NCBI GenBank assembly: GCA_039812685.1
Contig: JBDIBB010000002.1
Coordinates: 1 to 64,000 of the forward strand
DNA from: JBDIBB01 sp039812685
GTDB lineage: Bacteria; Acidobacteriota; Vicinamibacteria; Vicinamibacterales; JAFNAJ01
Direction of reading: 5' to 3'
DNA length: 64,000 bases
Position 1 is the stretch's first letter. Every line of letters begins with the position of its first letter. Of this stretch, positions 1 to 7,245 are shown piece by piece. The position numbers and the translations under genes were made by a program. The notes below the pieces were generated by a model, which worked only from the letters and a program-made list of their open reading frames with translations, searched no databases and was not told where the DNA came from.

Positions 1-849
1 GACTATCTCGTTCCTCCCCGCGAACGGGTCACCATTGCCGTTGACATGCAGACGAACGCCGCGGGCGTGCAGGTACTGGCCAACACCGATGTTGCGGGCG
101 AGATCACGGTGCTGGGGACCGGTCCCGCGATTCTTGCCGAGCGGGCGGTCTACCTGGGAACGGGCTGGCAGGCCGGGCACGGCAGCGCCGGCGTGACGGC
201 GGCCGCTACCTCGTGGTGGTTCGCGGAGGGGGCGACGGGGCCCTTCTTCGACGCGTTCCTGCTGATCGTCAACCCCAACAACGTCGAGGCGCGGGGCGAG
301 ATCCGGTACTACCTCGATTCGGGACAGCTCGTCCTGAGGCCGTATGCGGTGCCGCCGCATGCGAGACACAATGTCTGGGTGGACTTGGACCCTCAGTTGG
401 CGAACCTGGCCTTCGCGGCAAGCGTCCATGCCACGAACGGCATCCCGGTGGTTGCCGAGCGGGCCATGTGGTGGCCAGGCGCCTATCCTCAATGGTACGA
501 GGCGCACAACTCGCCCGGGACCACCGCGGCGGGGACCCACTGGGCCCTCGCCGACGCCGAGGTGAACGCGGACACGGAGACCTATCTCCTGTTCGGCAAC
601 CCCAATGCGGCGATCGCGACCGCGAACGTCGAGCTGATGTGCAGTGACGGAGGCCCGTACTTCAAGGCCGTTTCGATCCCGGCCTGGGGACGGGCCAACC
701 TGACCCCCTCACAGGTCCCGGGGGTCGGCGGCAACCGGAAGTGCGGGGCCATGGTGTCGGCGACGCTGCCGATCATCGTCGAGCGGGCGATCTACCGGGG
801 GGCCGGGTGGACGTCGGGCGGGGCGGCGTTGGCGACCCGCCTGCAGTAG
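1..849 (+). CDS. WFAEG-repeat surface protein, 5' end outside the window
   Basis: The reading frame is open from base 1, so this is the C-terminal 282 residues of a larger protein. It holds the end of one module and two complete ~110-residue modules. The first complete module starts with WWFAEGATGPFFDAF (about 213-257), followed by a PNN loop, an IWVD-like VWVDLDPQL strand and the AERAMWWPG motif. The last module starts WALAD and lacks FAEG. The same module order occurs in the next gene and in the minus-strand gene at 50.1-52.5 kb, so all three are paralogues. The modules look like all-beta extracellular repeats resembling DUF5719-type domains; no catalytic residues are evident. The downstream paralogue starts 20 bases after the stop, so the two are probably co-transcribed. 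Function is unknown; a cell-surface or secreted structural or adhesive role is inferred. Confidence 0.8.
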   Translation, partial: DYLVPPRERVTIAVDMQTNAAGVQVLANTDVAGEITVLGTGPAILAERAVYLGTGWQAGHGSAGVTAAATSWWFAEGATGPFFDAFLLIVNPNNVEARGEIRYYLDSGQLVLRPYAVPPHARHNVWVDLDPQLANLAFAASVHATNGIPVVAERAMWWPGAYPQWYEAHNSPGTTAAGTHWALADAEVNADTETYLLFGNPNAAIATANVELMCSDGGPYFKAVSIPAWGRANLTPSQVPGVGGNRKCGAMVSATLPIIVERAIYRGAGWTSGGAALATRLQ

Positions 850-869
850 CAGCCGGAACGGAGGCCATC

Positions 870-2513
870 ATGACGCCGATCTGCCGTGTCGTGGCGATCG
901 TGGCACTCGCCAGCCTGGTCGCCGCGGCCGCCTGGGCCCAGCCGCAGGTGGTCGAGAGCGCCCCCAACGAAGTGGACGTGCGCGGCCCCGACCTCGACGG
1001 GGACGGCATGCCCGATTCCTGGGAGCGGTTCTTCGGCCTCGACCCCCTGGTGGACGACGGCGGCCTCGATCGCGACGACGACGGGGTCAGCAACCGCGAC
1101 GAGTTCCGGTTCCGGACCCTCCCGACGGCCGTCGCCAACGCCTGGCCATACGCCTACGCCGCCGAGCGTCGCTACGCGTTTGCCGAGGGCCTCGTCACCG
1201 CCCAGTTCGTCACGGTGCTGACGCTGACGAGTGATCAACCCTTCGGCCCGAGCGGGCACGTCCAGGTACAGACCTTCGGCGAGGGCGGACACCGGGCCGA
1301 GTACTTCGTGACGCTGCCGCCCGGCGGTTCCGTGGACGTCGACGCCCGCGCCATCCTGGGCGGCTGGACGGGGGCGTTCGGCTTCCTTGTCTCGGCCGAC
1401 GTCCCGGTTGTCGTGGAGCGGCGCATGCTGTGGGGCGATGGCGGCCTGTACGGCGGCCACACGGTTGCCCGGTCCGCCTGCCCGGCCTGGGGCAACTGCA
1501 TCTTCGCCGAGGGCGCGACGCTGCCCGGGTTCGACACCTACCTGCTCTTCCTCAACCTCGGCAACGAGACGGTCGATGTGAGCGTGACGTACCTCATGGC
1601 TGACGGCGACCCGATCGTGTGCTGGCATCGCCTGCCGGCCCGGGCCCGCACCACCATTCGCGTGAGCGACGCCGCCAGCACCGAGCCCCGCCTACGGGCC
1701 GCGGAGTTCGGCGTGTCGGTGAAGTCGGTCGCCGACGACGTATGGGTGGAGCGGTCGATGTACTACACCCCGCCGGGCGGACCGTGGTTCGCCGCCGGCT
1801 TCAGCCAGGGCGAGGCGTCGGCGTCGCAGACCGCGTACTTCGCGGAAGGTGCCACCGGACCTTTCTTCGACGAGTTCCTACTGCTGGCCAACCCGCTCGA
1901 CGAGGTCCAGCAGGTGCGCGCGTCGTTCCTGCTGGAGGACGGGCGCGTGCTCGAGAAGACCTACGCCCTGCCGCCGCGGTCGCGCCGCACGATCTGGGTG
2001 AACTACGAAGAGTTCCCGGGCGAGGGGCGCGCCCTCGCGCACACGGTACACGCCACCCGCCTCGAGGCCAGCGGCCTCGTCATCGCCGCCGAGCGCACGA
2101 TGTGGTGGCCCGCCACGCCCGGCGGTGCCTGGACGGGCGTGCACAACGGCGTGGGCGCGGGGCAATTGGGCGGCGTCTGGGCGTTCGCCAGCGGTTCCGG
2201 ACGTTACGGGGCCGAGGCGGGCGATACGTATTACCTGGTCGCCAACGTGGGGGCCGAGCCGACCGACTGCTCCATCTTGGTGGCGGATCGACACGGGCGC
2301 GACCTCGTCCGGCAGCGGTTGGCCCTGATTCCTCCGATGACGCGGGTCACGTTCTGGCTCGAGCCCCTGCTCGCGTCTTTGCCGCAACCCGCTGGGTTCC
2401 TCGTGTTCTTTTCCAGCACGGGCCTCGTGGTGGAGCGCGCCAGCTACACGACGCTGGGCTCGTCCTGGTGGCGTCGCGGGTCGGCCGTCATGGGCGGGGA
2501 TCCCTTGAGGTAG
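870..2513 (+). CDS. Exported protein with calcium-binding-like loop and four WFAEG modules
   Basis: A 547-residue protein. GAGG at 861-864 lies 5 nt before the ATG, which decides the start. Residues 1-23 form a signal peptide ending AAAWAQ. Residues about 35-75 hold two Asp-rich loops (DLDGDGMPDSWE and DRDDDGVSNRDE) of the thrombospondin type 3/dockerin kind, expected to bind calcium. Four ~110-residue modules follow, each running from a FAEG start to an ER-(R/S/T)-M(L/Y/W) end. The third is the most typical (YFAEGATGPFFDEF, IWVNYE, ERTMWWP); the fourth starts WAFASG without FAEG. The layout matches the paralogue at 50.1-52.5 kb, which has extra fibronectin III and IPT/TIG domains in front. 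It is likely secreted or surface-attached; partner and function are unknown. Confidence 0.85.
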   Translation: MTPICRVVAIVALASLVAAAAWAQPQVVESAPNEVDVRGPDLDGDGMPDSWERFFGLDPLVDDGGLDRDDDGVSNRDEFRFRTLPTAVANAWPYAYAAERRYAFAEGLVTAQFVTVLTLTSDQPFGPSGHVQVQTFGEGGHRAEYFVTLPPGGSVDVDARAILGGWTGAFGFLVSADVPVVVERRMLWGDGGLYGGHTVARSACPAWGNCIFAEGATLPGFDTYLLFLNLGNETVDVSVTYLMADGDPIVCWHRLPARARTTIRVSDAASTEPRLRAAEFGVSVKSVADDVWVERSMYYTPPGGPWFAAGFSQGEASASQTAYFAEGATGPFFDEFLLLANPLDEVQQVRASFLLEDGRVLEKTYALPPRSRRTIWVNYEEFPGEGRALAHTVHATRLEASGLVIAAERTMWWPATPGGAWTGVHNGVGAGQLGGVWAFASGSGRYGAEAGDTYYLVANVGAEPTDCSILVADRHGRDLVRQRLALIPPMTRVTFWLEPLLASLPQPAGFLVFFSSTGLVVERASYTTLGSSWWRRGSAVMGGDPLR

Positions 2514-2520
2514 GCGCGCT

Positions 2521-2703
2521 GCGCTCGGCCTACCCCGCCACCGGGTTCCGCAGCACGCCCAGCCCACCCGCGATCCCGCCATCACACGCGTCCTCACCGA
2601 CGACGGAGGACACTGCGGGTTCGTCGAGCAGGCGACGGATCGGGGCGACGGCTACTGGGCCGAGCGGGTGACCATCCAGTTGCTGCTGGGATGGATGACG
2701 TGA
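2521..2703 (+). pseudogene. Relic 3' end of a YheT-like alpha/beta hydrolase gene
   Basis: Frame 1 from about 2572 to the TGA at 2701-2703 encodes a C-terminal tail containing ITRVLTDDGGHCGFVE and DGYWAERV. These match the conserved end of the YheT/EMB8-type alpha/beta hydrolases, in which GGH carries the catalytic histidine. No matching N-terminus, nucleophile elbow or start codon lies upstream, because the WFAEG-repeat gene ends at 2513. Residues encoded by 2521-2571 are only loosely hydrolase-like. I read this as the remnant of a gene whose 5' part was deleted. The remaining bases up to 2830 show no other feature apart from GC-rich inverted stretches around 2710 and 2775. Confidence 0.6.
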
Positions 2704-2830
2704 GGATCGCCTGGGCGCGCCCCGTCGTGGCGCCGGGCGCGGCTGCCATGGCTGACGGACCGTGCGGGCAGATGGGCGCGCCCAGCCGGGGCGCCAGGTA
2801 CCAGACCCGGCGTGTCGAGATGATCCGCGC

Positions 2831-3184
2831 CTACCAGCGCGGCTCGCGGCGGTTGCCGCCGTCGCGCTCGCCGCGGTCGCCACGGTCCTGCCGGTCGAAG
2901 CGCGGCGGGCGGCCGCCACCACCACCTTCACCTTCGGGCTTCGGGCGCGCCTCGTTGACCACGAGCGGCCGGCCTTCCATCTGATACTGGTGGAACTGGG
3001 CGATGGCCGCCTGCGCGGCCTCGTCGGTCATCATCTGCACGAACGCGAACCCGCGCGCGCGGCCGGTGGCCATGTCGCGCATCACGCGCACGTTGTCCAC
3101 GGGTCCGGCCTGCGAGAACAGCTGCTGCAGGTCTTCGTCCGTGGTCTTGTAGGGGAGGTTTCCGACGTAGAGCCGACGACCCAT
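2831..3184 (-). CDS. RRM-domain RNA-binding protein
   Basis: A 117-residue protein with a single RNA recognition motif. RNP2 is LYVGNL (residues 5-10) and RNP1 is RGFAFVQM (44-51), both close to consensus. The last ~35 residues are a Gly/Arg/Asp-rich tail (GEGGGGGRPPRFDRQDRG). This is the layout of small bacterial RNA-binding proteins of the cyanobacterial Rbp type, thought to act as RNA chaperones or in cold response. The ATG at 3184 is chosen because AGGAAC lies 8 nt upstream; an in-frame GTG two codons earlier is possible. The gene is divergent from the one at 3408, with 223 bases between them. Confidence 0.9.
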   Translation of the reverse strand: MGRRLYVGNLPYKTTDEDLQQLFSQAGPVDNVRVMRDMATGRARGFAFVQMMTDEAAQAAIAQFHQYQMEGRPLVVNEARPKPEGEGGGGGRPPRFDRQDRGDRGERDGGNRREPRW

Positions 3185-3407
3185 ACTCACCGTTCCTGCC
3201 ACGTCGGCGCGGATGCCGGGACAGCCGCCCGGCCGCGCGCCACGGCACGGGCGCCGGAAAGCCCGGGGCCTCACCGGGAGCTGCGGCCGGTTCGGGCGCC
3301 CTCGCAGCTTTCGCGTTGGCCCGGAGTATAACAGGAAGCAATTGTCAAGCTCGACGGCGATTCCGGCCCGCGCCTGCCGGCGCGCCGCTCGCCAGCGCTC
3401 ACCACTC

Positions 3408-4115
3408 ATGCCCCCGGAACGAATGCCCTCACCAGCCACATCACCCTTCACGCCCGCCGAGGTACGCGTCATCGAGCGGTGCCGGACCCCGCTCGGCGTC
3501 CAGCGCTGGCTCAACGCGCTGCCCTACAACGACGAGCGCGGCGGCCAGACGCTGCGCAGCTTCCGGCGCGTGGTCCGCGATGGCACGGCCCACTGCCTCG
3601 AGGCGGCGCTGGCGGCCGCCGTCATCCTCGAACAGCAGGGCTACCCGCCGCTCGTCCTGAGCTTCGAATCGGTCGACCAGCTCGACCACGTGATCTTCGT
3701 GTACCGGCAGGATGGCCGGTGGGGCTCGGTGGCGCGCTCACGCGACCCGGGACTCCACGGGCGGAAGCCGGTGTTCCGGTCGGCGCGCGCCCTGGCGGCC
3801 AGCTATCAGGCGCCGTACGTGGACTTCACCGGGCGCATCACCGGGTACGCCGTGGTCGACGTGGCGCGCGAGATGGGGCGCTACGACTGGCGGCTGTCGG
3901 ATCGCTTCGTCTGGAAGGTCGAGCGGATGCTCATCGACTACCCGCACCACGCCCTGCCGACCGGCGAGGCGCGGGCGAGGCGGCTGCGCCGCTGGTACCG
4001 CGCGTACCGCGAGCGCTACGGACGCAAGCCCGTCGAGTACCACGGCCGCGAGCACTGGACCGATCTGCCGCGGGAGCACCGCCGGCGCGACGTGGCGTGT
4101 CACGCGCCACGCTGA
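3408..4115 (+). CDS. Transglutaminase-like superfamily protein
   Basis: A 235-residue soluble protein without signal peptide. Residues about 45-150 look like a transglutaminase/NlpC-like cysteine domain: a Cys in a helix start (DGTAHCLEAALAAA), a His in a following strand (DQLDHVIFVY) and Asp or Asn candidates in SVARSRDPGLHG. The C-terminal ~70 residues are basic and Arg/Tyr-rich (RRLRRWYRAYRERYGRKP). The ATG at 3408 is the first plausible start; a second ATG lies five codons later, and no strong ribosome-binding site decides between them. The gene converges on the small coiled-coil gene at 4122 with 6 bases between. Enzymatic function is unknown; the assignment rests on motif spacing only. 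Confidence 0.65.
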   Translation: MPPERMPSPATSPFTPAEVRVIERCRTPLGVQRWLNALPYNDERGGQTLRSFRRVVRDGTAHCLEAALAAAVILEQQGYPPLVLSFESVDQLDHVIFVYRQDGRWGSVARSRDPGLHGRKPVFRSARALAASYQAPYVDFTGRITGYAVVDVAREMGRYDWRLSDRFVWKVERMLIDYPHHALPTGEARARRLRRWYRAYRERYGRKPVEYHGREHWTDLPREHRRRDVACHAPR

Positions 4116-4121
4116 GCCGCC

Positions 4122-4427
4122 TCAGTCGAGGTCGAAATCCCGCGTCGGCCGCGACACCGGCTCATCGCGCGCCTGCTCGAGCGCCTCCTCGAAGCGCCGC
4201 GCGAGATCGTCGGCGCGCGTCTGCTCGGCGAGCTTCGACTGCTCGAAGATCGCTTCCCGCCGCCTGGCCTGCTCCTCGACGATGCGCTGCGCCTCGTCGA
4301 GTTCGGGCGCGTCGCCGCGCCGTTTCTCCACGTGGCGGATCACCCGCCGCAGCACGGCATCGACGACCAGCGTCGATCCGCAGCAGGGGCAGGCAACCTC
4401 GAACTCGGTGCTGAGGGTCTTGGCCAT
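4122..4427 (-). CDS. Small CxxC plus coiled-coil hypothetical protein
   Basis: A 101-residue protein. The N-terminus carries VACPCCGSTLVVD (residues 11-23), half of a zinc-ribbon knuckle with only one CPCC pair, so metal binding would need dimerisation or may be absent. Residues about 35-90 are strongly charged and helical (Glu/Arg/Ala-rich, for example ARRFEEALEQARDE), compatible with a coiled coil. I do not recognise a named family. It is divergent from the SPFH operon, whose promoter lies 63 bases upstream of its start codon. Confidence 0.65.
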   Translation of the reverse strand: MAKTLSTEFEVACPCCGSTLVVDAVLRRVIRHVEKRRGDAPELDEAQRIVEEQARRREAIFEQSKLAEQTRADDLARRFEEALEQARDEPVSRPTRDFDLD

Positions 4428-4489
4428 GTGATGTCCCGCGTGGCGGGTCCGCCCGCCACCGGCGGCGATCCTACCATCGGATCCGCGGC

Positions 4490-4518
4490 TTGACAGGGCG
4501 ATGTCAGAATGATATCAC
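4490..4518 (+). promoter_or_regulatory. Sigma-70-type promoter of the SPFH operon
   Basis: TTGACA at 4490-4495 is a perfect -35. A 17-nt spacer leads to TATCAC at 4513-4518 (four of six -10 matches). Transcription would start near 4525, giving a short leader with AAGGAGG at 4530-4536 before the ATG at 4542. This is the best-formed promoter in the window. Confidence 0.65.
4510..4517. promoter_or_regulatory. TGATATCA palindrome, candidate ribbon-helix-helix operator
   Basis: A perfect 8-bp palindrome overlaps the -10 element. A half-site-like TGTCA lies at 4502-4506, 11 bp before the TATCA of the palindrome. The operon's second gene encodes a ribbon-helix-helix protein, a family that binds short palindromes in pairs, so autorepression is a natural inference. 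Confidence 0.45.
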
Positions 4519-4541
4519 TCCGCTAGCACAAGGAGGAACCG

Positions 4542-5411
4542 ATGATCCGTGAACGCGAACTCGATGGCCTGCCCGGGGGGTTGATGCTGGGCCTCCTCGT
4601 GGCGGCGGCCGCCGCCGGTTTCTGGTGGCTGAACGTGAGCATCCAGGCCGAGGCGAACGTCCAGATCGTCATGGCCGCGATGTCGATTGCCATCACGATG
4701 CTGCTGCTGGCCGGGCTCTTCATCGTGAACCCGAACGAGGCCCGGGTGCTCCAGCTCTTCGGCAGCTACGCCGGCTCCGCCAGGGCGGCGGGCCTGCGCT
4801 GGGCCAACCCGTTCTTCACCAAACGGCGCATCTCGCTCCGCGTCCGCAACTTCGAGAGCGCCCGCCTGAAGGTGAACGACAGCGAAGGCAACCCCATCGA
4901 GATCGCGTCGGTCGTCGTCTGGCGCGTGGTGGATACCGCCGAGGCGGTGTTCGAGGTGGACGACTACGAGAACTACGTGCACGTCCAGAGCGAGGCCGCG
5001 CTGCGCAACCTCGCCACCAGCTACGCCTACGACGCCCACGACGAGCAGCAGCGGTCGCTGCGGGGGCACACGGCCGAGGTCGCCGATCACCTGAAGCGCG
5101 AGATCCAGGAACGACTGGCCAAGGCCGGCGTCGAGGTGCTCGAGGCGCGCATCAGCCACCTCGCCTACGCGCCGGAGATCGCCGCCGCGATGCTGCAGCG
5201 CCAGCAGGCCGGCGCGATCATCGCCGCCCGCCAGCGCATCGTCGAGGGCGCGGTCGGCATGGTGGAGATGGCGCTCGAGATGCTCTCCAGCAAGGCGATC
5301 ATCCACCTCGACGAGGAGCGCAAGGCCGCGATGGTGAGCAACCTCCTGGTCGTCCTGTGCGGCGAGAAGGGGACGCAGCCCATCGTCAACACCGGCACGA
5401 TCTACCAGTGA
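4542..5411 (+). CDS. SPFH/Band 7 domain membrane protein
   Basis: A 289-residue protein with two N-terminal hydrophobic segments (about 14-30 and 43-64). An SPFH/prohibitin-like domain runs from about 65 to 250, with the typical start [16 protein letters not shown] and the late helix [20 protein letters not shown]. It is a membrane-anchored scaffold protein of the stomatin/flotillin/HflK type, probably oligomeric. The start is set by AAGGAGG 5 nt upstream. Ten bases separate its stop from a ribbon-helix-helix gene, and a zinc-ribbon gene follows. This SPFH plus small DNA-binding protein pairing suggests a self-regulated unit. Its substrate or client is unknown. Confidence 0.9.
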   Translation: MIRERELDGLPGGLMLGLLVAAAAAGFWWLNVSIQAEANVQIVMAAMSIAITMLLLAGLFIVNPNEARVLQLFGSYAGSARAAGLRWANPFFTKRRISLRVRNFESARLKVNDSEGNPIEIASVVVWRVVDTAEAVFEVDDYENYVHVQSEAALRNLATSYAYDAHDEQQRSLRGHTAEVADHLKREIQERLAKAGVEVLEARISHLAYAPEIAAAMLQRQQAGAIIAARQRIVEGAVGMVEMALEMLSSKAIIHLDEERKAAMVSNLLVVLCGEKGTQPIVNTGTIYQ

Positions 5412-5421
5412 AGAGCGTGAC

Positions 5422-5628
5422 GTGGGTGAGCGGAAGGCGTTCCTGCTGCGGATCGATCAGGACGTGCTCGACGCCGTTCAGCGCTGGGCCAACGACGATC
5501 TGCGCAGCGTGAACGGCCAGATCGAGTTCCTGCTGCGGCGGGCCCTGCAGGAGGGGAAGCGCTCGCCGGCCAGCCGGGCCACATCGGCGACCGACGGCCG
5601 GCGCGCGGCCCGCGACGACAGGACGTGA
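5422..5628 (+). CDS. Arc-type ribbon-helix-helix DNA-binding protein
   Basis: A 68-residue protein starting at GTG. The strand KAFLLRIDQDVLDAVQRWA followed by the helix SVNGQIEFLLRRAL matches the Arc/MetJ ribbon-helix-helix fold; R10 and neighbouring residues lie in the DNA-contacting strand. The last ~20 residues are basic and likely disordered. The gene lies 10 bases after the SPFH gene in the same direction. Together with the TGATATCA palindrome over the operon's -10 box, this makes an autoregulator the most likely role. Confidence 0.85.
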   Translation: MGERKAFLLRIDQDVLDAVQRWANDDLRSVNGQIEFLLRRALQEGKRSPASRATSATDGRRAARDDRT

Positions 5629-5650
5629 AGGACGAGGGGAGGAGACCGAC

Positions 5651-5881
5651 GTGAGCGACTACGCACCGTGCCCCAACTGCGGCGGCACGACGCTCTACCG
5701 GGCCGAGTCGATCGGTGCCGGCGGCGGACACGCCCCCAACTACCTGCCCGGGCTCGGCGGCTTCCTGAAGGCGGCCAGGTTCGACGTGGTGGTGTGTCGC
5801 GCCTGCGGACTGACGCGCTGGTTCGCCCGGCCTGAGGCGCGCCAGCGACTGACGGACGCCAGCAAGTGGAAGCGGGTGTGA
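5651..5881 (+). CDS. Small zinc-ribbon protein
   Basis: A 76-residue protein starting at GTG, 22 bases after the ribbon-helix-helix gene. Two Cys pairs, CPNCGG (residues 7-12) and CRACGL (49-54), form a four-cysteine zinc ribbon. Between them lies a Gly-rich, hydrophobic stretch (NYLPGLGGFLKAARFDVVV). It is probably the third gene of the SPFH operon and may act as a partner of the membrane scaffold. No named family is recognised. Confidence 0.75.
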   Translation: MSDYAPCPNCGGTTLYRAESIGAGGGHAPNYLPGLGGFLKAARFDVVVCRACGLTRWFARPEARQRLTDASKWKRV

Positions 5882-5896
5882 CGCGAAGACGGGGCG

Positions 5897-6121
5897 TCAG
5901 CCTTCCTCTTCGTACTCTTCCTCTTCGGGCGGGAGCATCCGCGTAGGCGGACGCATCGCCTCGCGGTAATCGTAGAGCGGCAGATCGCGGACGTGCAGCG
6001 GCGACGGACAGCCCGCCGACTTCTCGGCTACGACGATGATGAACGGGCTGCCTTCCACGCCATCGCGGAAGGCGATGCGGCACCCGCAGGCCAGCCGCGC
6101 GTGTGTGAATCCTTTACGCAT
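5897..6121 (-). CDS. Small hypothetical protein with acidic tail
   Basis: A 74-residue protein, ATG at 6121 preceded by GAGGA. It has a Cys-containing N-terminal half (ARLACGCRIAF, with a further Cys in SAGCPSP) and a C-terminus ending PPEEEEYEEEG. The mix of three cysteines and beta-strand-like segments could form a small metal-binding or disulfide fold. It converges on the zinc-ribbon gene with 15 bases between. No function can be assigned. Confidence 0.55.
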   Translation of the reverse strand: MRKGFTHARLACGCRIAFRDGVEGSPFIIVVAEKSAGCPSPLHVRDLPLYDYREAMRPPTRMLPPEEEEYEEEG

Positions 6122-6247
6122 TCCTCACCGGATCCTCAGCCTCCACGAAACCGCACGACGCCGGCCGGGTGGCGGCGGGGACTTCCAGCCGCAGATCATA
6201 CTACGGATCGGATGGACGGCCCCGCGACCCCGGTGTGGCCGGCACCG

Positions 6248-6799
6248 TCAGAGCAGCGCCTGGATGATCCGCTCGAACTGCTCCGCGGTGGCCAGACCCT
6301 GGTGCTTGCGACAGATGCTGCCCTGGCGGTCGATGACGAACGTCGTCGGGATGCCCATGAGCGGCCCGAAGGCCTCCTGGACGTCGTCGTTGCCGAGCCC
6401 GACCAGCACCGGGTAGTTGATCTTGTATTCGTCGACGAACGGCTTGAGCTGCTCCACCGTGTCGTCGACCGACAGCCCGAGGAACACCACACCCTGGTCC
6501 CGGTACTTCGCCTGCAGGTCCACGAAGTGCGGGATCTCGACCTTGCACGGCCCGCACCACGTCGCCCAGAAGTTCAGGAACACCACCTTGCCCCGGTACG
6601 CCGCCAGGTCGACGTCATGCCCCTCGATGTCCTTCACGGTGTGATTCATCGGCGCGGGCCTGGCCTGTGCGTCGCACAGTTCGGCCGCAGGCGCGGCCTG
6701 GGCGACCGTCTGGCCCGTGGCGCCAGGCCACCAGAGCGGTGTCGTCGCAACCGTCAGGGCGGCCACGGCGGCCACCGCGAGAATCCATTTCTTGGTCAT
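6248..6799 (-). CDS. TlpA-like thioredoxin-fold protein
   Basis: A 183-residue exported or membrane-anchored thiol-disulfide oxidoreductase. The hydrophobic N-terminus (residues 4-25) is a signal peptide or anchor. The active site is WCGPC (81-85) in FLNFWATWCGPCK, and the cis-proline loop is MGIPTTFVID. An extra Cys pair may exist: C42 near the N-terminus and a Cys in SICRKHQG. TlpA/ResA proteins reduce apocytochromes or other periplasmic thiols; no cytochrome maturation genes lie nearby, so the client is unknown. ATG at 6799 is chosen because the hydrophobic segment starts right after it; a longer upstream frame adds only low-complexity residues. Confidence 0.88.
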   Translation of the reverse strand: MTKKWILAVAAVAALTVATTPLWWPGATGQTVAQAAPAAELCDAQARPAPMNHTVKDIEGHDVDLAAYRGKVVFLNFWATWCGPCKVEIPHFVDLQAKYRDQGVVFLGLSVDDTVEQLKPFVDEYKINYPVLVGLGNDDVQEAFGPLMGIPTTFVIDRQGSICRKHQGLATAEQFERIIQALL

Positions 6800-7245
6800 C
6801 GTTCCGATCCCCGGTGTGGGACGGGCAGGCGGCACTGGGCGCGCGCTGCGCCGTCACCGGCACCTCGTCCTGCGCATCGGCCGTCCCGGCTTCGGCCGGG
6901 GCACAGGGAAGCGCGCGTTCGCCTGCGCGCTCGCTGGTTCGGCACGTCGGGGACGGCGACCGCCGCCCTGTAGCGGGACATCGTCAACAAGGATACTCGC
7001 GGATGGCCCCGGCGGGTAAGTGCGCGCCCGGGAGGGCGCGGGCGGAGGCGCCAGGCAGGCGCCGGGACTGGAATCCAACGGCCGTCGCCGTGCCGCCACG
7101 GCGCCACCGCGCGCCGCGCGATCCAATGAGCGGCGCGAGGCGCGGAAGGCTCGCGAGAGCCGTTTGCGGGGGCCCGTGGAACCCAAGTAACATGGCGTGC
7201 TTGACGGTGCCGACCCTGCTGACCCACACGTTTCGAGGTGACGCC
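6800..7245. other. 446-base intergenic region
   Basis: This GC-rich region lies between the divergent tlpA-like and peptidase-fusion genes. No coding frame in it looks real. TTGCGG (7164-7169) and TAACAT (7188-7193), 18 bases apart, are a possible promoter for the plus-strand gene. GAGGTG at 7235-7240 is its ribosome-binding site. A GC hairpin (CCCGGCTTCGGCCGGGG) sits near 6886-6902 without a T-tract. Confidence 0.4.

Noticed and set aside
3323..3352. TTGACA and TATACT on the minus strand upstream of the RRM gene, with TATAAC on the plus strand.
   Set aside because: Both hexamers are good, but only 12 bases separate them, far from the 16-18 needed. On the plus strand TATAAC has no -35. A promoter is likely in this gap, but I cannot define it.
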